Shown: positions 16,838 to 25,047, counted from the first letter of the stretch. The stretch: 64,000 bases of DNA from Haloferax massiliensis (GCF_001368915.1 NZ_CSTE01000002.1:755250-819249); one strand, 5' to 3'. The notes: generated by a model from the sequence alone, not told the origin. A program made the numbers and translations.

Positions 16838-18164
16838 GCGAGACACGACCGCGCAGGTCGAACGGGCACAGTCGGCGGCGCTCCGCCTCGCCAACGTCGA
16901 CGCGGCCGACCGCGACGCCGCGCTCGGAGCCATCGCGGACGCCATCCGCGACAACAGCGAGGCGATTCTCGCGGCTAACCGCGAGGACGTCGAGGAGGCC
17001 GAGGCGATGCTCGCGGACGGCGAGTACACGCAGGCGCTCGTCGACCGCCTCAAACTCGACGAGGCGAAACTCGACGACATCGCCGGGATGGTCGAGTCCG
17101 TCGCCGAACAGGACGACCCCCTCGGGGAGACGCTGGAGGCGAGAGAGCTGGACGAGGACCTCGAACTGTACAAGCTCTCTGTTCCCATCGGCGTCGTCGC
17201 GACCATCTTCGAGTCGCGGCCCGACGCGCTCGTCCAAATCGCCGCGCTGGCGCTGAAGTCCGGCAACGCCGTCATCCTCAAGGGCGGCAGCGAGGCGAGC
17301 GAGTCGAACCGCGTGCTGTACGAGACGATTCTGTCCGCCACCGAGGACCTGCCGGACGGCTGGGCGACGCTCATCGAGGCCCACGAGGAGGTCGACCGCC
17401 TGCTCGAACTCGACGACATGGTCGACCTCGTGATGCCCCGCGGCTCCTCGGAGTTCGTCAGCTACATCCAGGACAACACCCAGATTCCCGTGCTCGGCCA
17501 CACCGAGGGCATCTGCCACGTCTACGTCGACGAGGCGGCCGACCTCGACATGGCCGAAGACATCGCGCTCGACGCGAAGGTGCAGTACCCCGCGGTCTGC
17601 AACGCCGTCGAGACGCTCCTCGTCGACGAGGCGATCGCGGCCGACTTCCTGCCCGCGGTCGTCGAGCGCTACCGCGACGAGGGCGTCGTCCTCCGCGGCG
17701 ACGAGGCGACCCGCGAACACGTCGATATCGACCCCGCGACCGACGACGACTGGGACACCGAGTACGGCGACCTCGAACTCTCCGTCAAGGTCGTCTCGGA
17801 CCTGTACGACGCGGTCGACCACATCAACGCCCACGGCTCGAAGCACACGGAGTCCATCGTCACCGACGACGCCGAGCGCGCGGAGACGTTCATGACCGGC
17901 GTCGACGCCGCCAGCGTCTTCCACAACGCCTCGACCCGATTCGCCGACGGCTACCGCTACGGTCTCGGGGCCGAGGTGGGCATCTCGACGGGCAAGATTC
18001 ACGCCCGCGGCCCGGTCGGTCTCGAAGGCCTGACGACCTACAAGTACTACCTCGAAGGCGACGGCCAGTTGGTCGCCACCTACGCCGGCGAGGACGCCGT
18101 CCCCTTCACCCACGAGGCGCTCGACGCCGACTGGAACCCCGGCCACCGAAGCCGACGGGACTGA
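16830..18164 (+). CDS. proA: Gamma-glutamyl phosphate reductase
   Basis: 444 aa, aldehyde-dehydrogenase fold. The catalytic Cys is C257 in [14 protein letters not shown]. The [35 protein letters not shown] segment binds NADPH. It ends with the FNP-like region GRATAS replaced by [31 protein letters not shown], as in other ProA proteins. It reduces gamma-glutamyl phosphate to glutamate semialdehyde, which cyclises to P5C. The ATG at 16830 was taken over a GTG three codons upstream. A T5 tract at 18189-18193 follows the operon. Confidence 0.95.
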   Translation: MTERDTTAQVERAQSAALRLANVDAADRDAALGAIADAIRDNSEAILAANREDVEEAEAMLADGEYTQALVDRLKLDEAKLDDIAGMVESVAEQDDPLGETLEARELDEDLELYKLSVPIGVVATIFESRPDALVQIAALALKSGNAVILKGGSEASESNRVLYETILSATEDLPDGWATLIEAHEEVDRLLELDDMVDLVMPRGSSEFVSYIQDNTQIPVLGHTEGICHVYVDEAADLDMAEDIALDAKVQYPAVCNAVETLLVDEAIAADFLPAVVERYRDEGVVLRGDEATREHVDIDPATDDDWDTEYGDLELSVKVVSDLYDAVDHINAHGSKHTESIVTDDAERAETFMTGVDAASVFHNASTRFADGYRYGLGAEVGISTGKIHARGPVGLEGLTTYKYYLEGDGQLVATYAGEDAVPFTHEALDADWNPGHRSRRD

Positions 18165-18188
18165 GCGCGCCGGCGGTTCGGCGTCCGG

Positions 18189-18193
18189 TTTTT
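18189..18193 (+). terminator. T5 terminator after proA
   Basis: TTTTT after a GC-rich CGTCCGG segment, 25 bp past the proA stop. Confidence 0.4.
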
Positions 18194-18267
18194 CGCGGCA
18201 AATAGAACTATATCCCTGACAGTCGCCTCTCCGGTAGAGTCGTCTCCGCTGCGACTCGGTGACTCCA

Positions 18268-18930
18268 ATGGATCTAGACGAATTCGTCAGCACGCACGCA
18301 CCGTCCGAAGGCGGCGAATCCTTCGAACTCGAAAACTCGAAACTCCTCGACGTGGCCCTCGACGGGGAGGTAATGGCGAAAGCCGGGTCGATGGTCGGCT
18401 ACACCGGCGACATCTCCTTCGAGCGCAAGTCCGCCGGCGGCCTGACGGGGATGCTCAAGAAGAAGGCCACGGGCGAGGGCGACGTCATGATGCAGGCGAC
18501 CGGCACCGGTCACCTCTACCTCGCGGACCAGGCCAAGGAGGTCCAGATTCTCGAACTCGACGCGGGCGAGGAACTGAGCGTCAACGGCAACGACGTGCTC
18601 GCGTTCGAGTCGAGCGTGAACTGGGACATCAAGATGCTGACGAGCATCGCCGGAACCTCCTCGGGCGGCCTGTTCAACGTCTTCCTCGAAGGTCCCGGCC
18701 ACGTCGCCATCACGACCCACGGCGAGCCGGTCGTCCTCCAGACGCCGGCCAAGACCGACCCCAACGCGACCGTCGCCTGGAGCGGCAACGTCTCGCCGTC
18801 GTCGAACCGCGACATCAACATCAAAGGTCTGCTCGGCCGCTCGTCGGGCGAGTCCTACCAGCTCGAATTCGCGGGCGACGACGGCTTCGTCATCGTCCAG
18901 CCGTTCGAGGAAGTCGGCCCCGGCGAGTAG
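18268..18930 (+). CDS. AIM24/TIGR00266 family protein
   Basis: 220 aa. All-beta protein with the family's segments: LLDVALDGEVMAKAGSMVGY, the GLTGMLKKKATGEG loop, VMMQATGTGHLYLAD, and a second repeat with VFLEGPGHVAITTHG. It ends in FVIVQPFEE. The double-stranded beta-helix-like barrel is conserved from bacteria to mitochondria (Aim24), but the biochemical role is unknown. The ATG at 18268 was preferred; a GTG three codons upstream is possible. AT-rich AATAGAACTATATCCC at about 18201-18216 is the likely promoter. Confidence 0.88.
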   Translation: MDLDEFVSTHAPSEGGESFELENSKLLDVALDGEVMAKAGSMVGYTGDISFERKSAGGLTGMLKKKATGEGDVMMQATGTGHLYLADQAKEVQILELDAGEELSVNGNDVLAFESSVNWDIKMLTSIAGTSSGGLFNVFLEGPGHVAITTHGEPVVLQTPAKTDPNATVAWSGNVSPSSNRDINIKGLLGRSSGESYQLEFAGDDGFVIVQPFEEVGPGE

Positions 18931-19025
18931 TCGTTTTCCCCGCCCCGACCGACTCCCGTTTTGCGCTCGACGGAGATGTATTGGCCGCCTGAACGGTTAT
19001 GGTCGCTCCGTCCGAACCCCGGGGT

Positions 19026-19829
19026 ATGGGTGACATCAGCGTCCACCTGGTCGACCGGGGTCGCGTTCTCACGGATATGGGTTACGTACTCGACGGGTAC
19101 ACCATGGGGAGCGCGTCGAACCGGAGCCCCGACCACGAAACGGCCGAGTTCGTCGTCTGGAACGCCGTCGTCGACGGCCCCGACCGGACGGTGCTGTGGG
19201 ATACCGGAGCGAACCCCGAAGCGGGCGACGGCTACTGGCCCGCCCCGCTGTACGAGGCGTTCGAGTACGTCGACGCCGCGGACCACACGCTCGAAGGCGA
19301 CCTCGATTCGGTCGGCTACGACCTCGCCGACATCGACGCCGTGGTGATGAGCCACCTGCACCTCGACCACGCGGGGGGTCTCGCCGAGTTCGCCGGGACG
19401 GACGTCCCGATATACGTCCACGAGGAGGAACTGAAGTTCGCGTACTACTCGGCGAAGACGACCGAGGGCTCCATCGCGTACCTCGCCTCGGACTTCGACC
19501 GCGACCTGAACTGGAACGTCGTCCACGGCGACGAACACACGCTGTTCGACGGCTTCCGGCTCGTTCACCTGCCGGGCCACACGCCCGGCGTGCTGGGCGC
19601 GCACATCGAGACGCCAGCCGGCGACGTGCTCGTCGCGGGCGACGAGTGCTACGTGGAGGGCAACTACACCGACGAGGTGCCGCTCGGCCCCGGCCTGCTC
19701 TGGAGCGAGCGCGACTGGTTCGACAGCCTCCAGAAAGTGAAGGAACTCGAACGCCGGACCGGCGGCGACGTGCTCTTCGGTCACGACCTCGCCCGCTTCG
19801 AGTCGTTCGGCGACGGCTGGAACGTCTGA
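19026..19829 (+). CDS. MBL-fold hydrolase, N-acyl-homoserine lactonase-like
   Basis: 267 aa. The zinc motif is SHLHLDHAGG (H110, H112, D114, H115). RLVHLPGHTPGVLGAHIE gives the third His, VLVAGDECY the bridging Asp, and FGHDLARF a final His. The overall layout, including VLWDTGANP near residue 57, is that of the AttM/AiiA lactonase-like branch of metallo-beta-lactamases. Substrate unproven: lactonase, other ester hydrolase or lactamase-like. The ATG at 19026 follows a purine-rich GGGGT; an in-frame ATG at 18999 is possible. A T5 tract follows at 19862-19866. Confidence 0.85.
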   Translation: MGDISVHLVDRGRVLTDMGYVLDGYTMGSASNRSPDHETAEFVVWNAVVDGPDRTVLWDTGANPEAGDGYWPAPLYEAFEYVDAADHTLEGDLDSVGYDLADIDAVVMSHLHLDHAGGLAEFAGTDVPIYVHEEELKFAYYSAKTTEGSIAYLASDFDRDLNWNVVHGDEHTLFDGFRLVHLPGHTPGVLGAHIETPAGDVLVAGDECYVEGNYTDEVPLGPGLLWSERDWFDSLQKVKELERRTGGDVLFGHDLARFESFGDGWNV

Positions 19830-19861
19830 AGCGGGCGGACGGCGCGCTCGTCGGGCTCGAA

Positions 19862-19866
19862 TTTTT
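19862..19866 (+). terminator. T5 terminator
   Basis: TTTTT 33 bp past the stop of the MBL-fold gene ending at 19829. Confidence 0.35.
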
Positions 19867-19927
19867 CTGGACTCACGCGCCGAGCGGGCGACAGCGACCG
19901 CGCTCGTCGCGTCCGAAGAAAGTGAAA

Positions 19928-20020
19928 AGGGGAACCGCAGGGGTGGTGTCGGGTGAGGTGGAGTTGGGTGGAGTGGTGTGGCTGATGTTGGGGTGGGGAA
20001 GTAGGGGGATTGGATTACTG
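19928..20020. other. Strand-asymmetric G-rich, C-poor spacer
   Basis: Roughly 90 bp between two convergent genes in which the + strand is made of G, T and A with very few C (many GGGG, GGTG and GGGTG runs). It differs sharply from its surroundings and is a possible G-quadruplex region on the + strand. On the minus strand it forms the C-rich 3' region of the DsrE-like gene. Confidence 0.6.
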
Positions 20021-20039
20021 GTGGAGACGACGACCCGGC

Positions 20040-20621
20040 CTAAATCATGAGTTGCACGTCGGCGTCGGCCATGTGCTGGAGGGCCGTCGCCGCGCCGACT
20101 CCGGTGGTGACGCCGTCGTAGAACTCGGCTTCGTCGTAGCCCATCAGTTCGATGGTCATCTGGCAGGCCTGGAGGTCGACGCCCATGTCGAGGGAGGTCT
20201 CGATGAGTTCCTCGATGGTCGCCGTCCCGTTTTCCTTGATTTTCTTTTCCATCATGCTCGTGGCGACGTTGTCCATGAAGGGCAGTGCGGCGACGGCGTT
20301 CGGCATCGGCATGCTCGGGTTGCCGACCGCGCTGAGCTTCAGGTTCTTCGACTTCTCCTCGTGGAGGATGTCGAGTCCCCAGAACGTGTGGAAGACCACG
20401 ACGTCCCAGCCGAAGGCGGCCGCCGTGCTGGCGAGGATGAGCGGCGGGTACGCCATGTCGAGGGTGCCTTTGGTCGCGATGATGGTCATCGACTTCTGTC
20501 CGTCGTCGTCGGTCGCCTCCCGGAGGTCGGAGACCTCCTCCTGCAGGGCTTGGACCTGCGCACGGAGGTCTTCGACGGAGTCGGCTCCCGCGTCGACGGG
20601 CGCGTCGGCGTCCGAGCTCAT
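20040..20621 (-). CDS. DsrE/DsrF/DrsH-like sulfur carrier family protein
   Basis: 193 aa. An acidic N-terminal region with a short coiled coil (VEDLRAQVQALQEEVSDLREA, about 16-36) precedes a DsrE-like domain: MTIIATKGTLDMAYPPLILASTAAAFGWDVVVFHTFWGL and the Cys-containing LQACQMTIELMG. Family members carry persulfide on Cys and trimerise or associate with TusA-like proteins. The Cys of LQAC is the likely sulfur site. The start overlaps the stop of the TusA gene by 4 bp, so it is co-translated. It belongs to the divergent sulfur locus with the rhodanese-MBL gene. Confidence 0.9.
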   Translation of the reverse strand: MSSDADAPVDAGADSVEDLRAQVQALQEEVSDLREATDDDGQKSMTIIATKGTLDMAYPPLILASTAAAFGWDVVVFHTFWGLDILHEEKSKNLKLSAVGNPSMPMPNAVAALPFMDNVATSMMEKKIKENGTATIEELIETSLDMGVDLQACQMTIELMGYDEAEFYDGVTTGVGAATALQHMADADVQLMI

Positions 20622-20869
20622 TCCTTCTGGATGAAGTGGCGGAAGACCGCGTCGCCGTCTTCCTCGGCCTCTTCCTGTTCGAGCATGGCGACGCCGTCGG
20701 TGGCGTCGGCCCAGCCCTTCAGGTCGCTCATACTGCCGGAGTCGGTCGCGACGACCTGCAGAATCTCGCCGGATTCGAGCTCGTCGACCGCGCCGCGGGT
20801 CTTGACGACGGGCATCGGGCAGGACAGTCCTTTCACGTCGAGGGTCTCGGTGGGTTCGTATGTACTCAT
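20618..20869 (-). CDS. TusA family sulfur carrier protein
   Basis: 83 aa. The TusA/SirA signature is DVKGLSCPMPVVKTRGAV with the persulfide-carrying Cys at C17. EILQVVATDSGSMSDLKGWAD forms the second half of the two-layer fold. The acidic C-terminal extension contains EEAEEDGDA. It transfers sulfane sulfur between proteins in sulfur trafficking. First gene of the two-gene operon tusA-dsrE on the minus strand. TATA-like CTTATATT on the minus strand (about 20901-20908) lies about 32 bp upstream. Confidence 0.92.
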   Translation of the reverse strand: MSTYEPTETLDVKGLSCPMPVVKTRGAVDELESGEILQVVATDSGSMSDLKGWADATDGVAMLEQEEAEEDGDAVFRHFIQKE

Positions 20870-20900
20870 TTTCGAGGTCACCTGTGTTGGGTGTATTCCA

Positions 20901-20908
20901 CAATATAA
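20901..20908 (-). promoter_or_regulatory. TATA-like box for tusA-dsrE
   Basis: CTTATATT on the minus strand, 32-39 bp before the tusA start. The adjacent CCACAATA sequence is repeated 49 bp upstream (20898-20905 and 20947-20954). Confidence 0.5.
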
Positions 20909-21098
20909 GGGTGCTTCGTAAAAGTGTGTCGGTTCTTGGGGAGACACCACAATACCTTATCGAACGGGTTGAAGGGCGTCAAATCGGCACTTAACGGGTT
21001 AGAGAGCCATTGTGTGCTCGCGTAGGTGCGAAATCGCACTAGTTTCGGTCGATGTCCACGGAGGGAATATTGCAAGAAATCCAAACTACCATCCGAAA

Positions 21099-21106
21099 GC
21101 TTAAGT
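21099..21106 (+). promoter_or_regulatory. TATA-like box for rhodanese-MBL gene
   Basis: GCTTAAGT preceded by CCGAAA (BRE-like) lies about 30-37 bp before the ATG at 21136. It decides the choice of this start over the upstream in-frame ATG at 21052. Confidence 0.6.
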
Positions 21107-21135
21107 CTGACCACCCGATAGTGGGTGATGAATAC

Positions 21136-22323
21136 ATGACCGTTCCAGACTTGCCGGAACTCGACGTCGACGTGCCAGTCATCGAACCCGAGGCGCTGAA
21201 AGCCCGCATCGACGAGGGCGAGGCGCTCACCATCCTCGACAACCGCGTGCCGTCGGAACACGAGGACTGGCGCATCGACGGCGAGAACGTCTCGCACGTC
21301 AACATCCCCTACTTCGAGTTCCTCGACGAGGAGCTCGACGAGTCGCTGTTCGAAGAGCTGCCCGAAGACGAGGAGTTCGTCGTCCTCTGTGCGAAGGGTC
21401 ACTCCTCGGAGTACGTCGCCGGGTTGCTCATCCAGGAGGGCTACGACGCCGTGGCGCTCGAACGCGGCATGAACGGCTGGGCGAGCATCTACGAGTACAC
21501 CGAACTGGAGACCGACGGCGACGCGCTCGTCGCGCAGTACCAGCGCCCCTCCAGCGGCTGTCTGGCGTACCTCGTCGTCGACGGCGACGAGGCCGCCGTC
21601 GTCGACCCGCTTCGCTACTTCGCCGACGAGTACGTCGCCGACGCGAAGGCGCTCGGCGCGGAGCTGAAGTACGCCGTCGACACGCACATCCACGCGGACC
21701 ACATCAGCGGGGTCCGCACGCTGGTCGAAGACTACGGCGTCACGGGCGTCATCCCCGAGGCCGCCGAAGACCGCGGCGTCGACTACGACACGCCCTACGA
21801 GACCATCGCGGACGGCGAGTCACTCACCGTCGGCGACGCCGCCATCGAGGCCGTCCACACGCCCGGCCACACGACCGGCATGACGACCTACAAGGTCGAC
21901 AACGTGCTGTTCACGGGCGACGGCCTGTTCATCGAGTCGGTCGCCCGCCCCGACCTCGAAGACGGGGACGAGGGCGCACCCGACGCGGCCGGGATGCTCT
22001 ACGATTCCCTGCAGGAGCGCGTCCTCTCGCACGACGACGACGCCATCGTGGCCTCCGCGCACTTCAGCGACGCGGCAATCCCCGCCGACGACGGCAGTTA
22101 CACCGCCACGCTCGGGGAACTGAAGGACACGATGGACGCACTGTCGATGCCCAGAGACGAGTTCGTTGAGTTCATCCTCTCCGATATGCCGCCGCGGCCG
22201 GCCAACTACGTCGACATCATCGAGACGAACCTCGGCGTGCAGGAGTCGGACGACGACCGCGCCTTCGAGCTCGAACTCGGGCCGAACAACTGCGCGGCCA
22301 GCAACGAAGCCCTGACGAACTAA
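21136..22323 (+). CDS. Rhodanese / MBL-fold fusion, persulfide dioxygenase-like
   Basis: 395 aa. The N-terminal rhodanese domain is about residues 8-125, with the active-site loop VVLCAKGHSSEY (single Cys). The C-terminal metallo-beta-lactamase domain (about 140-380) has AVDTHIHADHISG (HxHxDH), VHTPGHTTGM (His) and FTGDGLF (Asp). This combination fits ETHE1-like persulfide dioxygenases fused to a sulfurtransferase: sulfane sulfur plus O2 to sulfite. Here the rhodanese is N-terminal, the reverse of many bacterial fusions. The start ATG 21136 is supported by the TATA spacing. The next gene begins 1 bp after the stop. Confidence 0.88.
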   Translation: MTVPDLPELDVDVPVIEPEALKARIDEGEALTILDNRVPSEHEDWRIDGENVSHVNIPYFEFLDEELDESLFEELPEDEEFVVLCAKGHSSEYVAGLLIQEGYDAVALERGMNGWASIYEYTELETDGDALVAQYQRPSSGCLAYLVVDGDEAAVVDPLRYFADEYVADAKALGAELKYAVDTHIHADHISGVRTLVEDYGVTGVIPEAAEDRGVDYDTPYETIADGESLTVGDAAIEAVHTPGHTTGMTTYKVDNVLFTGDGLFIESVARPDLEDGDEGAPDAAGMLYDSLQERVLSHDDDAIVASAHFSDAAIPADDGSYTATLGELKDTMDALSMPRDEFVEFILSDMPPRPANYVDIIETNLGVQESDDDRAFELELGPNNCAASNEALTN

Positions 22324-22815
22324 ATGTCGGGTCTGACGCCGCTCCTCGTCGACGGGCTCTTCCCGAACGGCATCGCGCACTACGCGCTCGGCGGCCTCCT
22401 CATCGGCCTCGGGACCGCCGTCATCTACCTCGGGACGGGCATCATCGCCGGCGCGAGCACCTTCCTCGAATCGACGCTGTCGTACGTCTCCGACCTCCCG
22501 CGGTTCAACAAGGCGAAGTACGTCGCCTCGCGGGACTGGCGGGTCGTGTTCACCCTGAGCATCGTCGCCGGGGCCGCGCTGTACACCGTCCTGTTCGGCG
22601 ACGGCTGGTGGGTCTCCGACGTGCAAGCGTGGCGCTTCGCCGTCGGCGGCGTGCTCGTCGGCGTCGGCACCCGCATCGGGAAGGGCTGTACGTCCGGCCA
22701 CGGGGTCTGCGGCGTCGGCTCGCGCTCGCGGACCTCGCTCGTCAACGTCGCCACCTTCATGCTCGTCGCCATCGGGGTCGCACAGCTCCTGAGCGCGCTG
22801 GGGGTGTCGCCGTGA
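22324..22815 (+). CDS. YeeE/YedE family transporter, first half
   Basis: 163 aa, about four transmembrane segments: residues 18-42, 75-93, 100-120 and 140-160. The conserved motif GKGCTSGHGVCGVGSRSRTS (about 119-138) is the Cys-containing pore motif of thiosulfate transporters of the TsuA/YeeE family. The protein equals the first half of the canonical family member; the second half is the next gene. It starts directly after the TAA of the rhodanese-MBL gene and overlaps the next gene by 4 bp. Predicted to import thiosulfate or a related sulfur anion. Confidence 0.9.
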   Translation: MSGLTPLLVDGLFPNGIAHYALGGLLIGLGTAVIYLGTGIIAGASTFLESTLSYVSDLPRFNKAKYVASRDWRVVFTLSIVAGAALYTVLFGDGWWVSDVQAWRFAVGGVLVGVGTRIGKGCTSGHGVCGVGSRSRTSLVNVATFMLVAIGVAQLLSALGVSP

Positions 22816-23276
22816 GCGACGACGAACGCGGACTCGGGTTCATGCTGGTCGTCGTCGCTGGCGGCCTGATATTCGGGTTCGGCCTCGCCGTCAGCAACAT
22901 GGCCCGCCCGGAGGTCGTCCTCGACTTCCTCCAGTTCGACGACTTCGGCCTCGTCTTCGTGATGGGCGGGGCAGCCGTCGTCACCGGCACCGTCTTCGCG
23001 CTCGCCGAGGCGTTCGGCGACCGCGCGCCCATCACCGGGCGCGACTACGGCCGCCGCCTGAAGTCGTTCGACAGGAACGTCGTCGTCGGCGGGGTCGTCT
23101 TCGGTGCCGGCTGGGGTATCTCCGGCATCTGTCCCGGCGCGGCCTACGCCAGCCTCGGCGTCGGCAACTACCCCATCCTCATCGCCATCGGCGGGATGTT
23201 CGTCGGCGCGTACCTGCAGGGGCTCTGGCGCGCCCGCCGCGCCGACAGCGCCGCGACCGGCACCTCCGCCGACTGA
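22812..23276 (+). CDS. YeeE/YedE family transporter, second half (DUF6691-like)
   Basis: 154 aa, GTG start in a GTGA overlap with the first half. Four hydrophobic segments (about 8-28, 48-68, 92-112, 122-143). The pore motif GWGISGICPGAAYASLGVG has the conserved CPG that pairs with GCTSGHG of the first half to line the thiosulfate path in single-chain homologues. The two halves probably assemble as a heteromer. Splitting of YeeE into two adjacent genes is known in several lineages. Confidence 0.9.
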   Translation: MSDDERGLGFMLVVVAGGLIFGFGLAVSNMARPEVVLDFLQFDDFGLVFVMGGAAVVTGTVFALAEAFGDRAPITGRDYGRRLKSFDRNVVVGGVVFGAGWGISGICPGAAYASLGVGNYPILIAIGGMFVGAYLQGLWRARRADSAATGTSAD

Positions 23277-23522
23277 GCCGCCTCGCTGGCGTAATCAACT
23301 TCGTTCTTTTCGCGTCTCTCGGCCGCAGAGCGACGGCGACGGAGTTCTCGACTCCTGCCGCCGATCTGCCGACGCCGGCCGACGGCTCGTGCGCGTCGTC
23401 GAGCGCCGGCGCTCGCTTCCGTCGAGAGCGGGCCGTTCGGTGGTCACCGTGGGACGCCGCGAACGCCGCCGTGAGTCCCCCTCGACCGCGATTTCTCTAA
23501 TGAGATATGCTTCGATATAGTC

Positions 23523-23530
23523 TTGCACAA
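23523..23530. promoter_or_regulatory. TTGCACAA motif copy
   Basis: Exact reverse complement of the TTGTGCAA at 25040 in front of the HTH regulator gene; the surrounding TCTTGCACAATA resembles the copy at 23662. Candidate regulator site, distal to the promoter at 23740. Confidence 0.35.
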
Positions 23531-23663
23531 TAAGCAAACAACTACCTTGTCGTAGATAGCGGAGAAATATGTTCGTAACGCCCCTTGATACAAAATATAC
23601 CTCGGTTGAGCGGTATTCTTATGCCCATTCTATAACTTACGAGTATGCAATAGCTATGTGGTC

Positions 23664-23671
23664 TTGTACAG
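23664..23671. promoter_or_regulatory. TTGTACAG motif copy
   Basis: Part of TCTTGTACAGTA, one mismatch from the palindromic TTGTACAA. 49 bp upstream of the next copy. Confidence 0.35.
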
Positions 23672-23712
23672 TATTCCCAAAAGCGTTATATCCTCACTCC
23701 GGTTAGCCAGCG

Positions 23713-23739
23713 TTGTACAAGAAAGTATGATTCGTACAA
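23713..23739. promoter_or_regulatory. Palindromic operator candidate TTGTACAA plus inverted GTACAA
   Basis: A perfect 8-bp palindrome at 23713-23720 and a second half-site TCGTACAA at 23732-23739 have centres 19 bp apart, close to two helical turns. They overlap or abut the TATA-like CAATATAC (23737-23744) about 30 bp before the ATG at 23773. A bound regulator would block TBP/TFB. Confidence 0.55.
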
Positions 23740-23772
23740 TATACACCGAGAACCCCGAGGGGTGCTGGTAAG

Positions 23773-23922
23773 ATGTTCGGAATCGAGACGTTGAGCGGGA
23801 ACGCGCAGGCGGCCGCGCTCGTCGGCATCGTTCTCGTCGAGGCGATGGTGCTGTACGTCGGCTACGGCGCGCTGACCGCCGCGGTGGGGCCGTCCGTGCG
23901 GAAGGCCATCGGTGGTGAGTGA
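23773..23922 (+). CDS. Small membrane protein upstream of TauE (DUF7512-like)
   Basis: 49 aa. MFGIETLSGNAQ leads into one hydrophobic helix (AAALVGIVLVEAMVLYVGYG, about 13-32), then a short C-terminus ending KAIGGE. Its stop overlaps the GTG start of the TauE/SafE gene by 4 bp (GTGA), so it is translationally coupled. I recall such mini-proteins next to TauE genes in haloarchaea, named DUF7512, but the number is from memory. Probably a subunit or stabiliser of the exporter; function untested. Confidence 0.8.
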   Translation: MFGIETLSGNAQAAALVGIVLVEAMVLYVGYGALTAAVGPSVRKAIGGE

Positions 23923-24962
23923 GCGTGTTCGAGCTACTCGGAATGTCGGCAGGGATGCTGGCGCTCTTCGTCGCGTTCGGCGTCCTCATCGGCATCCTGT
24001 TCGGCTTCTTCGGCATGGGCGGGTCGTTCCTCGTGACGCCCGCGCTCCTCGTCATGGGCTATCCCTCGCGCGTGGCCGTCGGCTCCGGCCTCGCGTTCGT
24101 CTTCGGGACCTCCGTCATCGCGACGCTGAAGCACCGCGACCTCGGACAGGTCGACTACAAACTCGGTATTTCGATGATTATCGGGACCACGGTCGGCCTC
24201 GAAGTCGGGAAGGAAATCGTCCTCTACCTCGAAGAACTCGGACTCGCCGGTAACATCATCAGCGTCACGTACGTGCTGCTTCTCGGCGGTATCGGGCTGT
24301 TCGTCACCTACGAGGCGCTGAAGGGCGGAAACGGCGGCGGCGTCAGCCACGACGTGGACGGCGACGCCGACATCGACGCCGACGACATCCCCGAGCTGGC
24401 GAAGAAGATTCAAGGCTACTCGCTGCCGCCGATGATAACCCTCCGCGGCGGCGTCAAGGTCTCGCTGTGGATGATTCTGCTCGTCGCGTTCGCCACGGGG
24501 CTCCTCTCGGGGTTCCTCGGCGTCGGCGGCGGCTTCATCCGCATGCCCGCGCTGTTCTACCTCATCGGCGTCCCGGTGCCCATCGCGGTCGGGACCGACC
24601 TGTTCGAAATCATGTTCTCGGGCGGCATCGGCTCGTTCCTCTACGCGCAGTCCGGCGGCGTCGACCTCTCTATCGTCGCGCCGCTGCTCGCCGGGTCGGC
24701 GCTCGGCGCGCGCGTCGGCTCCGCCGCGACCTCCATCGTCGACGAGGACGAGATCAAGATTTACTTCGGCCTGATGCTGCTCCTCGGCGCGCTCGCGGTC
24801 GCCGTGCGGCAGGCCGGGAACTACCTCGGCATGGGCGTCCTCGACTACGTCAGCCTCGCGCTCATCCTCGGGTCGGCGCTCATGGTCTCCGGCGCGGTGC
24901 TCTACAGCGCCGTCAAGTCCATGCGAGCCCCCTCGGCGGCCGGGAGTTCGACCGCCGACTGA
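23919..24962 (+). CDS. Sulfite exporter TauE/SafE family protein
   Basis: 347 aa, GTG start. Eight or more transmembrane segments in two related halves. Each half has the family motif: GILFGFFGMGGSFLVTPALLVMG (about 24-46) and GLLSGFLGVGGGFIRMPALFYLIG (about 194-217). A charged Asp-rich loop (VDGDADIDADDI, about 144-155) separates the halves. Predicted to export sulfite or a sulfonate-type anion, the expected product of the persulfide dioxygenase encoded in the same locus. Coupled to the 49-aa gene upstream. Confidence 0.92.
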   Translation: MSVFELLGMSAGMLALFVAFGVLIGILFGFFGMGGSFLVTPALLVMGYPSRVAVGSGLAFVFGTSVIATLKHRDLGQVDYKLGISMIIGTTVGLEVGKEIVLYLEELGLAGNIISVTYVLLLGGIGLFVTYEALKGGNGGGVSHDVDGDADIDADDIPELAKKIQGYSLPPMITLRGGVKVSLWMILLVAFATGLLSGFLGVGGGFIRMPALFYLIGVPVPIAVGTDLFEIMFSGGIGSFLYAQSGGVDLSIVAPLLAGSALGARVGSAATSIVDEDEIKIYFGLMLLLGALAVAVRQAGNYLGMGVLDYVSLALILGSALMVSGAVLYSAVKSMRAPSAAGSSTAD

Positions 24963-25039
24963 GGGCGACGGCTCGCACGCGAACCGCACTCGCATCGAAC
25001 GCGAATCCGCGACACCGAGCGGTCGTTTCTCACTCGGTG

Positions 25040-25047
25040 TTGTGCAA
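25040..25047. promoter_or_regulatory. TTGTGCAA motif in front of HTH regulator gene
   Basis: Lies just upstream of the TATA-like GCATACAAA (25049-25057), 47-54 bp before the ATG at 25094. Same palindrome class as the sites at 23523-23739, suggesting autoregulation. Confidence 0.4.

Larger units (their letters stand above)
23277..23772. other. 496-bp intergenic region, AT-rich second half with repeated palindromic motif
   Basis: The first 200 bp have normal GC and no convincing gene. From about 23500 the region becomes markedly AT-rich. It carries several copies of a TTGTRCAA-type palindrome plus the promoter of the downstream membrane-protein/TauE operon. No transposase remnant was recognised. 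Confidence 0.55.

Noticed and set aside
23295-23537. 80-codon minus-strand frame in the sulfur-locus spacer
   Set aside because: Arg/Ser/Thr-rich without acidic bias, no relatives recognised, and its start lies in the AT-rich motif region.
23500-23772. Possible insertion-sequence remnant suggested by AT-rich composition
   Set aside because: No transposase fragment, target-site duplication or long terminal inverted repeats visible; promoter motifs explain the composition better.
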